Positions 54,194 through 62,642 of a DNA stretch of 64,000 nucleotides are shown here, in pieces. The position numbers were made by a program, and so were the translations under genes. Positions within the stretch are counted from its first letter, which is position 1, and the number at the start of each line of letters is the position of its first letter. The stretch is from Rhodopirellula sp. (GTDB lineage: Bacteria; Planctomycetota; Planctomycetia; Pirellulales; Pirellulaceae): NCBI GenBank assembly GCA_002701385.1, contig NZVD01000082.1, positions 1 through 64,000 of the forward strand, given 5' to 3'. The notes under the pieces are model-generated. The model was not told where the DNA came from. It saw nothing but the letters and a program-made list of their open reading frames with translations, and did not search any database.

Positions 54194-55093
54194 ATGTATG
54201 AAGCATATTACCAGTTGTCCGAACGCCCATTTAATCACGCTCCGAACACCGAGTGTTTCTTTGCGGCGGAGCACGTTCGAGAGTCGTTATCACAAATTGT
54301 GAGAATTGTGACACGAGGTGAAGGGCTTTCTCTGGTCGCCGGTCCTACGGGAACAGGTAAGTCCTCGGTTTGCCAGTTGTTGGTTGAACACTTTCAATTC
54401 AGCCATCAGGTTGTATATTTTCAACATGCTCTGTTCTCCAGTCGCCATTCCTTTTTGGAAGCCGTGCTCCTAGCCCTGGGGCTAAGCAATAGTCGCAATT
54501 CGGAAGCACAGAATCGAACAGCCATTCGGAACCATCTGTTCAATCTGGATGAACATCCACGTTCTTTGCTGCTTGTCATCGATGATGCACATCAGCTAAC
54601 ACCGGACGTATTGGAAGAGTGCCGCCAGTTATCAAATCTGGTTTATAGCGGTGCCCCGCGAGTACATCTTGTACTATCTGGATTATTGAAGCTAGAAGAT
54701 TCACTGTCACATCCTTCATTGGATTCACTCAATCAACGTGTGGTTCATCGATGTTATTTGTCTACACTCTCTGGATTGGAGACGCGGGCTTTAGTTGGCG
54801 ATTGTCTGGAGCGTGCCGGTGGTAAGGTGGCGGAGTTGTTTACTCGGGATGCATTGCGCAAAATCTATGAGTACTCCGAAGGGGTACCAAGAACTGTTGT
54901 GCAGTTGGTAGACCGTGCGATGTTAATGGGCATGAAGTTTGAGAAATCGATGCTCGATGCCTACGAAATTGAATTAGCGTGGGCTGATCTGCAACAACTC
55001 CCTGAACCAAAGTCGCCTGAGCAACTGGAGCAGGCCGCTACGAATCCTACAAGTGCCACCAGTAGCATTGAATTCGGATTGTTGTCCGATTAA
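54194..55093 (+). CDS. ExeA-like AAA ATPase
   Basis: A 299-residue ATPase resembling the N-terminal ATPase part of ExeA/GspA secretion proteins and related polysaccharide-export ATPases. It opens with the family-typical MYEAYYQLSERPFNHAPNTE, seen as YYQLSERPFNHAPN. Walker A GPTGTGKSSV is at about residues 52-61 and Walker B LLLVIDDAHQLT at about 130-141, then an arginine-rich sensor region. There is no membrane segment or peptidoglycan-binding domain. The epimerase gene begins 15 bases downstream and the GT2 gene overlaps that, so the unit may serve a surface glycan. The exact role is uncertain. Confidence 0.8.
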   Translation: MYEAYYQLSERPFNHAPNTECFFAAEHVRESLSQIVRIVTRGEGLSLVAGPTGTGKSSVCQLLVEHFQFSHQVVYFQHALFSSRHSFLEAVLLALGLSNSRNSEAQNRTAIRNHLFNLDEHPRSLLLVIDDAHQLTPDVLEECRQLSNLVYSGAPRVHLVLSGLLKLEDSLSHPSLDSLNQRVVHRCYLSTLSGLETRALVGDCLERAGGKVAELFTRDALRKIYEYSEGVPRTVVQLVDRAMLMGMKFEKSMLDAYEIELAWADLQQLPEPKSPEQLEQAATNPTSATSSIEFGLLSD

Positions 55094-55108
55094 TCCATAA
55101 GGTTTTCT

Positions 55109-56050
55109 ATGGAACCGAAAGCAACCGTTACCGGAGGAGCTGGCTTTATTGGCTCGCGTCTGGTTCGCGCTCTACTTGCCAATGGTTATCGAGTTAGTGT
55201 CCTGGACGATTTTTCAACAGGACGTCTATCTAACTTGCAGGGCTTGCTTGAGCAGATTGATCTCACGGAAGGCTCAATTTTGGAACCTACTTCGTTGAGA
55301 CAGGTGCTGGCCGGGTCGGATGTTGTGTTTCATCACGCCGCACAGGTTTCTGTCCCTTTTTCCATGGCGAACCCAGAGCGTACTCAGCAGATTAACGGCA
55401 CGGGAACTCTGAACGTTCTTGAAGCGGCAGTAGCCACTGGGTGTCGGCGAGTTATTTATGCTGGTTCGAGTAGCTGCTATGGTGATGTTACCAGAGACAT
55501 ACAGACAGAATCAGATCCGATTGCTCCGATATCGCCTTATGGAGAATCCAAGTATCAGGGTGAAGTCCATTGCCAACGGTTTGCAACCGAAACAGAGTTA
55601 GAAACAGTGGTGCTCCGATATTTCAATGTCTTTGGGCCAGGGCAGGATCCGGACAGTCCCTACTCGGCTGTTATTCCTAAGTTCATCTCGCTGATACTTG
55701 CCGGTCAATCGCCGACGATTTTCGGCGATGGTCAGCAGTCACGAGACTTTACATTCGTCGAGAATGTAGTCCAAGCTAACCTCCTTGCCGCCCGCGCTCA
55801 TCAACTCTCTGGCCATAGCATCAACATTGCCAACGGTCGGAGTATTTCACTTCGGCAGTTAGTTGTTTTGTTAAGTGAGTATACAGCAGAATCAGTTGAA
55901 CCAGTCTTTGAAGCGGCTCGGGCTGGTGACATCCTCCATAGTTGTGCAAATATCTCCAAGGCGCGAGAGCTGTTGGAATATCAACCGCTTGTCTCCATTG
56001 AAGAGGGGCTCAAGAGAACGGTGGATTTCTTTCGGAGTCGTTCCTTATGA
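55109..56050 (+). CDS. NAD-dependent nucleotide-sugar epimerase/dehydratase (extended SDR)
   Basis: A 313-residue extended short-chain dehydrogenase. The NAD motif is VTGGAGFIGSRLVRAL, followed by LDDFSTGRLSNL and HHAAQVSVPFSM. The active-site Ser is in GSSSCYG and Tyr/Lys in SPYGESKYQGE, with RYFNVFGPGQDP further on. This set is typical of UDP-glucose or UDP-GlcNAc 4-epimerases (WbpP/GalE-like). It lies in a tight unit: 15 bases after the ExeA-like gene and overlapping the GT2 gene by four bases (ATGA). It probably supplies a nucleotide sugar for a surface polysaccharide. The exact substrate is unknown. Confidence 0.87.
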   Translation: MEPKATVTGGAGFIGSRLVRALLANGYRVSVLDDFSTGRLSNLQGLLEQIDLTEGSILEPTSLRQVLAGSDVVFHHAAQVSVPFSMANPERTQQINGTGTLNVLEAAVATGCRRVIYAGSSSCYGDVTRDIQTESDPIAPISPYGESKYQGEVHCQRFATETELETVVLRYFNVFGPGQDPDSPYSAVIPKFISLILAGQSPTIFGDGQQSRDFTFVENVVQANLLAARAHQLSGHSINIANGRSISLRQLVVLLSEYTAESVEPVFEAARAGDILHSCANISKARELLEYQPLVSIEEGLKRTVDFFRSRSL

Positions 56051-56784
56051 TGCCGTGGAAAATACTAGTCTCCATTGCGACCTATAACGAACGTGAGAAC
56101 ATTGAGCGTTTAGTGGCGGCTGTGCGTGAAAGTGTCTCTGACATCCACGTCCTGGTGATTGATGATGGTAGCCCGGATGGTACAGGGCAGTGGTGCGAGC
56201 TATTTGGTGATGAGCAAGATTGGTTTCACTATATACAGCGAGGAAGTAAACAGGGTCTGGGGTCAGCTACGCTCTGCGGGATGCAGTATGCGGTCGAGCA
56301 AGGATACGATTTGTGGATTGGCATGGACGCAGATTTTAGTCATCCACCCGAACGCTTACCCGCAATGATTGCTGCCATTGGTGATCGGAAGACTCCCGAG
56401 GCTGATGTTGTGATTGGCTCTCGGTACTGCCCAGGTGGAGGAGTGGATGGTTGGCCTTGGAAACGACGTGTCATGAGTCGCTGTGTGAATTTATACGCTC
56501 GTGTTTTGATGGGCCTGTTTCCCCGGGATTGTTCTGGAGCGTATCGTTGCTGCAGAACAGAGATTCTTGAACAACTCGATTTTTCAGAGATACAGTCTAC
56601 CGGCTACTCGTTCTTTGAAGAATTCCTGTGGCGGCTAAAACGAGTTGGAGCACGAATTGTGGAAGTACCGATCGTGTTCGTAGATCGCGAATATGGCCAA
56701 TCGAAACTCAATCGCGCTGAAGCCATCCATTCACTCTGGATGATGTTTAAGTTCGGCGTCCGTAACTGGCTGCGACTTCGATGA
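56047..56784 (+). CDS. GT2 glycosyltransferase, polyprenyl-phosphate mannose synthase-like
   Basis: A 245-residue cytoplasmic family 2 transferase resembling dolichol/polyprenol phosphate mannose synthases. These make a lipid-linked hexose from GDP-mannose or a similar donor. It has IATYNERENIERLVAAV, VIDDGSPDGTGQW, the metal-binding MDADFSHPPERLP and IGSRYCPGGGVDGWPWKRR, and ends VDREYGQSKLNRAEA. There are no C-terminal membrane helices, so it is of the soluble DPM1-like form. It overlaps the epimerase by four bases, implying translational coupling. The sugar (mannose or glucose) is not certain. It fits the polyprenyl-phosphate sugar theme of the window. Confidence 0.87.
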   Translation: MMPWKILVSIATYNERENIERLVAAVRESVSDIHVLVIDDGSPDGTGQWCELFGDEQDWFHYIQRGSKQGLGSATLCGMQYAVEQGYDLWIGMDADFSHPPERLPAMIAAIGDRKTPEADVVIGSRYCPGGGVDGWPWKRRVMSRCVNLYARVLMGLFPRDCSGAYRCCRTEILEQLDFSEIQSTGYSFFEEFLWRLKRVGARIVEVPIVFVDREYGQSKLNRAEAIHSLWMMFKFGVRNWLRLR

Positions 56785-56887
56785 TTTTGAGCTAAAATGG
56801 GAGTTCAGCCGGTATCCGGGTGTGCTTAACGTCACACGACGGACCGGACATCTCTTCCGTGTTCAAAATCTTATCGAAAGTGTCGAA

Positions 56888-58150
56888 ATGAAGTATTTCG
56901 CAGAGGCTTGTCTCTCTTTTTGTTTTTCGCTGCTACTGGCGATTCCAGTCAATGCTCAGGTTTCCATCCAGGTCGAAACAGGGGATCACGCTCGTGAAAA
57001 TACTCCGGTTAAAGTGATTCTGGATTCGCAGGAAGCCATCGTGGCCAATTTGGCGGAGGTCACTTTCAATGGCCAGCAGATTCAAGGGCAGCTTACAGAA
57101 CTAGGGCTTGAGTCATTGCGGGAGCTGGGAAAAGAAGCTGATCCTACGAACCAACGTGAACTGCACTTTATTGTTCCCAAATGGCCGGCGGAGACCAAGC
57201 TAGAGGCAACGGTCTCTTTTGCATTGTCACCGAACAAAGACGCGAGTGGTTTTCAGTTTCAGGACAAAGAAGGACTCTACACGGATGTGTTGTACGAGGA
57301 TCGCCCGGTGATGCGATATATGTATGAAGCTTTGGACACATCGTCTCCGGAACGCATTGGCGAAACATATAAAGTCTATCACCATGTCTATGACCCAACC
57401 GGAGAGCGATTTGTCACCAAAGGCCCAGGCGGTTTATTTCCTCATCATCGGGGTCTTTTCTATGGCTTTAACAAGATCTCCTATACCGTCGATGGGCAGT
57501 CGATGTCAGCTGATATTTGGCACTGTCGAAATGGGGAATCTCAGGCTCATGTAGAAGTCTGTTCTCAGGTTGGTGGCCCTGTGCTGGGTAGGCATCTTTT
57601 AAAGCTTGAATGGAAAGGTCGTGATGGAAAGCCGTTTGCTACAGAATTGAGAGAGCTGACAGCTTACAACGTGGAAGGAGGCGTGCTGATTGAATTTGCT
57701 TCCAAACTTTCGTCTCAGGTCGGTGAGATTAAACTGGCAGGAGATCCACAACATGCAGGATTCCAATTTCGGGGTTCGCAGGAAATCCCGGATAAAACGG
57801 CAGCACAAACATACTATGTCCGTCCGGATGGGAAAGGACAGCCCGGAGCATTTCGGAATTGGCCCGGCAACAAAGAGCATGTAAACCTGAAATGGAATGC
57901 ACTATGTTTCGTCTTAGGTGGCAAACGTCTTACCTGTTGTTATCTGGATCACCCGGAGAACCCTAAGGAGTCACGATTTAGCGAGCGTAATTACGGAAGA
58001 TTTGGTTCGTACTTTGAAACCACGGTGACGGAAGAGAAACCACTGCAGTTGAACTATCGGATTTGGCTGCAATACGGTGAAATGTCGGTCGCTGACGTCG
58101 ACAAGTTCAGCCGTGATTTTGTCACTCCTCCGAATGCCAGCTCGAAATAA
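56888..58150 (+). CDS. DUF6807 (PmoA-like) secreted protein
   Basis: A 420-residue exported protein of the DUF6807 family, annotated in databases as 'PmoA family' although it is not a methane monooxygenase subunit. A signal peptide (FSLLLAIPVNAQ, cleavage near residue 24) precedes a beta-rich domain with YLYEALDTSSPERIG-like text, seen as MYEALDTSS, PGGLFPHHRGLFYGF, DIWHCRNGESQAHVE and YYVRPDGKGQPGAFRNWPG. Such proteins are abundant in planctomycetes and are linked to carbohydrate breakdown (general knowledge). I used ATG 56888; an in-frame GTG at 56822 would add 22 residues ahead of the signal. It stands alone before acs. Confidence 0.8.
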   Translation: MKYFAEACLSFCFSLLLAIPVNAQVSIQVETGDHARENTPVKVILDSQEAIVANLAEVTFNGQQIQGQLTELGLESLRELGKEADPTNQRELHFIVPKWPAETKLEATVSFALSPNKDASGFQFQDKEGLYTDVLYEDRPVMRYMYEALDTSSPERIGETYKVYHHVYDPTGERFVTKGPGGLFPHHRGLFYGFNKISYTVDGQSMSADIWHCRNGESQAHVEVCSQVGGPVLGRHLLKLEWKGRDGKPFATELRELTAYNVEGGVLIEFASKLSSQVGEIKLAGDPQHAGFQFRGSQEIPDKTAAQTYYVRPDGKGQPGAFRNWPGNKEHVNLKWNALCFVLGGKRLTCCYLDHPENPKESRFSERNYGRFGSYFETTVTEEKPLQLNYRIWLQYGEMSVADVDKFSRDFVTPPNASSK

Positions 58151-58245
58151 GCAAGCATTCAAGTCGGACGATTGCATCCCCTCCCGACGCAATCTAGAAT
58201 TTGTTTCTAAACCCAAACAATGCATCTCTTTATGAGGTAGATAAT

Positions 58246-60201
58246 ATGTCTGAAAACACTGGCGGATCAATTGATAATGTAATGCAGGAAAGCCGGTTGT
58301 TTCCCCCTTCCGACCAGTTTTTGGAAGGTTGTGAGATTAATTCCATGGCCGCCTATCAGGAGCTATATGACAAGGCGGCGGCTGATCCAGTTCAGTTCTG
58401 GGGTGACCTGGCCAAGGAGGATCTTCATTGGTTCGAAGCATTTGAAAAAACACTGGATTGGAAAGAGCCGTATGCGGAGTGGTTCGTCGGTGGAAAGACG
58501 AATGTCTCTTACAATTGCCTTGATCGGAATCTGGCAGAAAATGCGGACAAGACAGCCATTATCTGGGAAGGTGAGCCGGGCGATGTACGTACGTTTACTT
58601 ACAGAGAACTTCATAGTGAAGTGAGTCGGTTGGCCAATGCGTTTAAAAAAGCCGGTGTGGAGCAGGGAGATGTCGTTTCAATTTACATGCCGATGGTTCC
58701 GGAACTCGCTTTTGCTATGTTGGCCTGTGCTCGGATTGGCGCAGTTCACAGTGTGATTTTCGCGGGGTTTTCCGCTGAGTCGATTGCGGATCGTAACAAT
58801 GATGCCAGTGCCAAAGTACAACTTACAGCTGACGGTGGTTATCGACGTGGCAAAGTACTCGCACTCAAAGATATCGTAGATGAAGCGTTGGAAAAATCGC
58901 CAACGATTGAAACCTGTATTGTGCTCAATAGGACGGATACAGAAGTCTCGATGAAAGAAGGTCGGGACATTTGGTGGCATGAATTATTAGATTCGGTCGA
59001 TGATGACTGTCCGGCCACGCCTCTGGATTCGGAATCTCCGTTGTTTATCCTCTACACCAGTGGCTCAACTGGTAAGCCGAAAGGGATCAAGCATACGACT
59101 GCAGGGTACAACCTCTATGCGAAGAAAACGTTTGAGTGGGTTTTTGACATTCGCCAGGATGACATCTATTGGTGTACTGCAGACTGTGGCTGGATCACTG
59201 GCCATAGTTACATTGTGTATGGCCCATTAAGTGCAGGTGCCACTTGTGTAATGTTCGAAGGTGCCCCTAATTATCCCGCGGAAGATCGATTCTGGGATTT
59301 GGTGGAAAAGCACAAAATCACGATTCTCTATACCGCTCCAACTGCTATCCGGGCATTCATTAAATGGGGTGATGAGCATGTCGAGAAACATGACCTCAGC
59401 AGCCTGCGATTGTTGGGGACTGTAGGAGAAGGTATCAATCCAGAAGCCTGGATGTGGTATCACGAGAAGATTGGTGGCGAACGTTGTCCGATCGTCGATA
59501 CCTGGTGGCAAACCGAAACAGGGGGGATCATGATGAGCCCACTGCCGGGTGCCGTACCAACTAAACCAGGAAGTTGTACCAAACCACTCCCAGGCATCTT
59601 ACCGGCCATTCTGGATGAAACGGGAGAAGCTGTTGGTGAAAATCAGGGGGGGATGTTAGTGATGACACACCCCTGGCCGGGCATGTTGCGAGGTATCTGG
59701 GGAGATAACGATCGATATCAGGATCAATACTGGTCGAAATTCCCGGGGAACTATCTCGCTGGTGATAATGCTCGCTGTGATGAAGACGGTTACTACTGGA
59801 TCATGGGCCGGATCGATGATGTGATCAATGTTTCCGGTCATCGTCTAAGTACGATTGAAGTGGAGAGCGCCTTGGTGAGTCACCCTAATGTTGCGGAAGC
59901 AGCCGCTGTGGGTCGCAAAGATGAGATCAAAGGTCAGGCCGTTGCTGTGTTCGTGACGCTCGTTGATGCCGAAGCCAGTGATGAGATGAAGCAGGAATTG
60001 AAGCTTCATGTTCGTAAGGAAATCGGTGCTTTGGCTCAGCCGGACGACATTCGATTTACCAGTGCTTTGCCTAAGACGCGAAGTGGAAAAATCATGCGTC
60101 GGCTTTTGCGAGATATTGCCGAAGGTAATGAAGCCGTGGGAGATACCACGACGTTGGAAGACTATACGGTTTTGGCGCAGTTACGTGCCAATGACGAATA
60201 A
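58246..60201 (+). CDS. acs: Acetyl-CoA synthetase
   Basis: AMP-forming ligase activating acetate to acetyl-CoA. From ATG 58246, with GAGGT upstream, it has 651 residues, the family norm. Visible are the N-terminal [18 protein letters not shown]3 motif [28 protein letters not shown] of the acetate pocket, [23 protein letters not shown] (seen as [13 protein letters not shown]), and the C-terminal [11 protein letters not shown], whose Lys is the acetylation-controlled residue in homologues. An in-frame extension to 58201 lacks similarity. It stands alone on the plus strand. Confidence 0.96.
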   Translation: MSENTGGSIDNVMQESRLFPPSDQFLEGCEINSMAAYQELYDKAAADPVQFWGDLAKEDLHWFEAFEKTLDWKEPYAEWFVGGKTNVSYNCLDRNLAENADKTAIIWEGEPGDVRTFTYRELHSEVSRLANAFKKAGVEQGDVVSIYMPMVPELAFAMLACARIGAVHSVIFAGFSAESIADRNNDASAKVQLTADGGYRRGKVLALKDIVDEALEKSPTIETCIVLNRTDTEVSMKEGRDIWWHELLDSVDDDCPATPLDSESPLFILYTSGSTGKPKGIKHTTAGYNLYAKKTFEWVFDIRQDDIYWCTADCGWITGHSYIVYGPLSAGATCVMFEGAPNYPAEDRFWDLVEKHKITILYTAPTAIRAFIKWGDEHVEKHDLSSLRLLGTVGEGINPEAWMWYHEKIGGERCPIVDTWWQTETGGIMMSPLPGAVPTKPGSCTKPLPGILPAILDETGEAVGENQGGMLVMTHPWPGMLRGIWGDNDRYQDQYWSKFPGNYLAGDNARCDEDGYYWIMGRIDDVINVSGHRLSTIEVESALVSHPNVAEAAAVGRKDEIKGQAVAVFVTLVDAEASDEMKQELKLHVRKEIGALAQPDDIRFTSALPKTRSGKIMRRLLRDIAEGNEAVGDTTTLEDYTVLAQLRANDE

Positions 60202-60280
60202 GTCAACAATTAACCAATTGTAAAAATTGACGAGTGTCTAATTGTTTAACTGTCCAACTGGGGCACTGGCTAACTGATTA
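60202..60280. repeat. Partial dispersed repeat, copy E (no hairpin)
   Basis: CAACAATTAACCAATTG and GTCTAATTGTTTAACTG units resembling the A/T-rich arm of copy C, including partial inverted complementarity. The CCCG-type hairpin block is missing. It lies between the convergent acs and lipoprotein genes. Confidence 0.35.
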
Positions 60281-60931
60281 CCTGTTCAGTTGTCCCACTA
60301 CGCCGCCTTCGTCCTGTTGCGTTGCCAATCGGCGATCGGCTTCCTGCCAGATCCTAATCATTTCTTCAGGTTCTTCAAAGTTGAGATAGGTCGGGGCTTC
60401 ATGAGCGGCGACGCGGGTTGCCATTCCGGCGATTCGCCATCCGTCTGTCTGCTCACGCAGGATCCAGATAATGTCGAATTGATGTGTGAGCCCATCTTTG
60501 CCAGGTTCTTTCCAGAGGCTGGTCACGTAGGCGCCACCGGAAACCATTTCGACTCCGCCGACTTCAAATGTGGCATCCGGAGACCCCGGGCTGCGGACGA
60601 CCAAATCGTGCTTTTCAGTTTCTTGCTTGGCGCGTGTGGTTAGTAAATTGGAAATCTCATCGTCTGCACCGGACTGCAAAGCGGCAAGAAAATTCTGTAC
60701 AACGAACTGTGGGGTTGCAGGCTGAGTTGGTTCAGCGTCTTGTGCCGATATATCGGTCTGTTGTGAATTGGGATCTGTCGGAAGGTCCGTGGTAAGCGTT
60801 ACCTGGGGTGCTTGTAAATTCTTGGACTCCATAGAGGACTCGGTGGATTCCGAGCTGTCGGAACATCCTAGGCAAAAAACAAGGAGGCCAAGTAGACAGG
60901 AGTAATTCGTCATCAACTTCGACATTCGCAT
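60278..60931 (-). CDS. Lipoprotein with an NTF2-like domain, function unknown
   Basis: A 217-residue predicted lipoprotein. The signal ends in CLGC with Cys23 as the lipidation site. A Ser/Thr/Glu-rich linker follows to about residue 75. A C-terminal domain begins PQFVVQNFLAALQSGADDEISNLL and includes a WRIAGMATRV strand, the look of an NTF2/DUF4878-type cone fold. I chose ATG 60931; ATG 60925 is also possible. The open frame continues upstream, but that part has no signal-like logic. It is divergent from the Cys-rich protein gene. Confidence 0.6.
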   Translation of the reverse strand: MRMSKLMTNYSCLLGLLVFCLGCSDSSESTESSMESKNLQAPQVTLTTDLPTDPNSQQTDISAQDAEPTQPATPQFVVQNFLAALQSGADDEISNLLTTRAKQETEKHDLVVRSPGSPDATFEVGGVEMVSGGAYVTSLWKEPGKDGLTHQFDIIWILREQTDGWRIAGMATRVAAHEAPTYLNFEEPEEMIRIWQEADRRLATQQDEGGVVGQLNR

Positions 60932-60952
60932 GGAATTTCTCTTTCCAATGAA

Positions 60953-60981
60953 TTGCAACATAATAGTAGGTGTGGCATAGT
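60953..60981 (+). promoter_or_regulatory. Possible promoter of the Cys-rich protein gene
   Basis: TTGCAA (60953-60958) and CATAGT (60976-60981) with a 17-base spacer; each matches four of six consensus bases. Transcription from here would give a leader of about 120 bases containing the two alternative hairpins. Confidence 0.35.
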
Positions 60982-61027
60982 TTGGAAAAAATGCGTAAAT
61001 CTGTAAAGACGAATCGCCCCAGATGTC

Positions 61028-61069
61028 GACGATGATAATGGTGCATCGTCTCCCTAGAGGGTGATGCGC
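61028..61069 (+). promoter_or_regulatory. Two mutually exclusive hairpins in the leader of the Cys-rich protein gene
   Basis: Hairpin 1 pairs GACGATG (61028-61034) with CATCGTC (61044-61050), seven perfect pairs. Hairpin 2 pairs GTGCATC (61041-61047) with GATGCGC (61063-61069), six Watson-Crick pairs plus one G-U, and encloses CCCT-AG-AGGG (52-55 with 58-61 of 61000). They share 61044-61047 and so cannot form together. The ribosome site of the next gene lies 30 bases beyond. Confidence 0.45.
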
Positions 61070-61113
61070 GCAGAAGAAACCACCCCACATATTTGTTAGG
61101 CGAGGATCCTAAA

Positions 61114-61545
61114 ATGAAGCGTTTTGGCGTAAGCGGATTAGCTTTGCTGATGATCGTGACGCTTGTCGTCACTGGTACAGTGCAAGCTGATAAGGAATCA
61201 AAGAAACTAGTCGATTTGTCATTACCTAAAATCAACTTAAAAAAAGCTGAATCCTGTGAAGACAAAAAGGAATGCTGTGACGAGAAGGAAGCCTGTTGTT
61301 CAGCAAAAAGTAAATTACTGGATCGAGCCAAAGGGCTGATCAGTAAGAAAGCTGAATGCACAGGGAAAGAAGATTGCCCTGTTTGTAACAAGGCCAAGAA
61401 GCTAGCAGGTAAAGCTGCGGAAAGCGCTCAGCAAATAACTGGCAAGGCAGGTGCTGTTGTTCAGGATGGCGCAAAGAAAGCGAAGGAAACAGTTTCAAAA
61501 CTTCGCGAACGCACTAAAAAAATGATTGGGAAAGTCAAGAAGTAA
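61114..61545 (+). CDS. Secreted Cys/Lys-rich small protein, function unknown
   Basis: A 143-residue exported protein. The signal peptide is residues 1-25, cleaving after VQA. The mature N-terminal half holds eight cysteines, two as CC pairs (CEDKKECCDEKEACC and later CTGKEDCPVC). The C-terminal half is Lys/Ala-rich and helical (KKAKETVSKLRERTKKMIGKVKK), as in LEA-like or histone H1-like tails. No family is recognised. ATG 61114 has GAGGA eight bases upstream. A structured leader precedes it and a strong terminator follows. Metal binding by the cysteines is a possible role, but this is inference. Confidence 0.65.
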   Translation: MKRFGVSGLALLMIVTLVVTGTVQADKESKKLVDLSLPKINLKKAESCEDKKECCDEKEACCSAKSKLLDRAKGLISKKAECTGKEDCPVCNKAKKLAGKAAESAQQITGKAGAVVQDGAKKAKETVSKLRERTKKMIGKVKK

Positions 61546-61570
61546 CCCGGCTTATTCCAACGGACCCAAG

Positions 61571-61602
61571 AGACGCTGTGTCTGAATTCAGGCACAGCGT
61601 CT
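61571..61602 (+). terminator. Terminator of the Cys-rich protein gene
   Basis: A 10-bp stem AGACGCTGTG/CACAGCGTCT, which may extend through CTG/CAG, followed directly by TTTTTTT. It lies 26 bases after the stop codon. Confidence 0.9.
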
Positions 61603-61652
61603 TTTTTTATGGTAACTCGGATGGGGCACAGGACAGGATTGACCGTTCCTGA

Positions 61653-62585
61653 TTATGCCAATGCTTCACGCAAGATGTCCAAATAATGTCCGGACTCTTT
61701 GCGAGGATCTCCCGCTTCTTCATATTCAAGAACGACAAAACCGCGGTAGTTACTTCCTTTGAGAATTTCTCCAAGACGTTTGAAGTCGGTGGGAGTCGTT
61801 TCACGTTGAGCATTTCGGGTGACGACTTTGACCTGTACGTTCATGGCGTAAGGTGCCACCTCTTCCAGTTCTGCATAAACATCGTCACTTGAAAAGTTAC
61901 CGGTGTCTAGATTGACAGCAAACCAGGGACTTTTTACATCATGCACAAATTGCAACAGTCCTTTCGCAGTTGCTGTTGGTCCCCCATGGTTCTCCAATGC
62001 CAAGACGACTCCTTTTTGACCGGCGTAATCACAACACTCTTCGATCGCCGAAACCATGAGTTTGTGTGATGCTTCTGGCGTTTGTCCCTTTTTAATATGC
62101 CCGGCAAATATGCGAATGACCGGAGCTCCCATGACGGCGGCATGGTCAATCCAGGTTTTCACATAGTCGATCTGTTCCTGGCGTTTAGAGTCGCCTACTG
62201 GGTATCCAAAGTCATTTCCTACCGCTGTCCCTGAAATCGATAGCCCCAAACGAAAGCAATGCTCTTTGAGACCAAGCAGGTACTCCGACGTTACCTCCTT
62301 TGGAAAGTAATAGGATGTTAGTTCCGTACCTTCCAGTCCAAAGCCAGCACAATCATCAATGAAATCATGAAGCGTTAGCTCGGTTGGGTCACCTTGCAAT
62401 AGTTTGCGGTAACTGTAGGCGGCTAAGGAATACTTGAATTTGGCAGTGCCGTTACGTTGGATAGGGTCGATGGCATGGGCGATGCCCGTCAGACCTGCTG
62501 CACCGATCAGTGCAGAGGAACGAGTGAGAAACTGTCGGCGTTGCATGGATGATACGAGTGACTTCAGTGGGCGTAAGTGCGACAT
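61653..62585 (-). CDS. Tat-exported sugar phosphate isomerase/epimerase-like TIM barrel protein
   Basis: A 310-residue protein of the xylose-isomerase-like TIM barrel family (AP endonuclease 2 type). A twin-arginine signal is visible (MQRRQFLTRSSALIGAAGLTGIAHA). Barrel motifs include FGLEGTELTSYYFP, GAPVIRIFAGH, VLALENHGG (metal-ligand Glu), NLDTGNFSSDD and VLEYEEAGDPRKE. Planctomycetes carry many such exported relatives (general knowledge), and their substrates are mostly unknown. The start could be 62585 or the ATG at 62546, directly before the Arg pair. It stands alone, downstream of polX on the same strand. Confidence 0.82.
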   Translation of the reverse strand: MSHLRPLKSLVSSMQRRQFLTRSSALIGAAGLTGIAHAIDPIQRNGTAKFKYSLAAYSYRKLLQGDPTELTLHDFIDDCAGFGLEGTELTSYYFPKEVTSEYLLGLKEHCFRLGLSISGTAVGNDFGYPVGDSKRQEQIDYVKTWIDHAAVMGAPVIRIFAGHIKKGQTPEASHKLMVSAIEECCDYAGQKGVVLALENHGGPTATAKGLLQFVHDVKSPWFAVNLDTGNFSSDDVYAELEEVAPYAMNVQVKVVTRNAQRETTPTDFKRLGEILKGSNYRGFVVLEYEEAGDPRKESGHYLDILREALA

Positions 62586-62642
62586 GGTTCAGGTTTTACT
62601 CTTAGGGGGATGAGGACGTTAACGCTTGTTTAGTTTAATCGA

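Noticed and set aside
53979-54230. In-frame upstream extension of trpF
   Set aside because: It overlaps the oppositely directed ExeA-like gene and lacks TrpF similarity; KVCGITS follows closely after ATG 53978.
56888-58150. PmoA (methane monooxygenase) annotation
   Set aside because: The protein is soluble and secreted, with DUF6807 motifs and without the membrane helices of PmoA; the name is historical.
60932-61090. Upstream extension of the lipoprotein frame
   Set aside because: A signal peptide with lipobox begins at 60931; the extra 50 residues would bury it.
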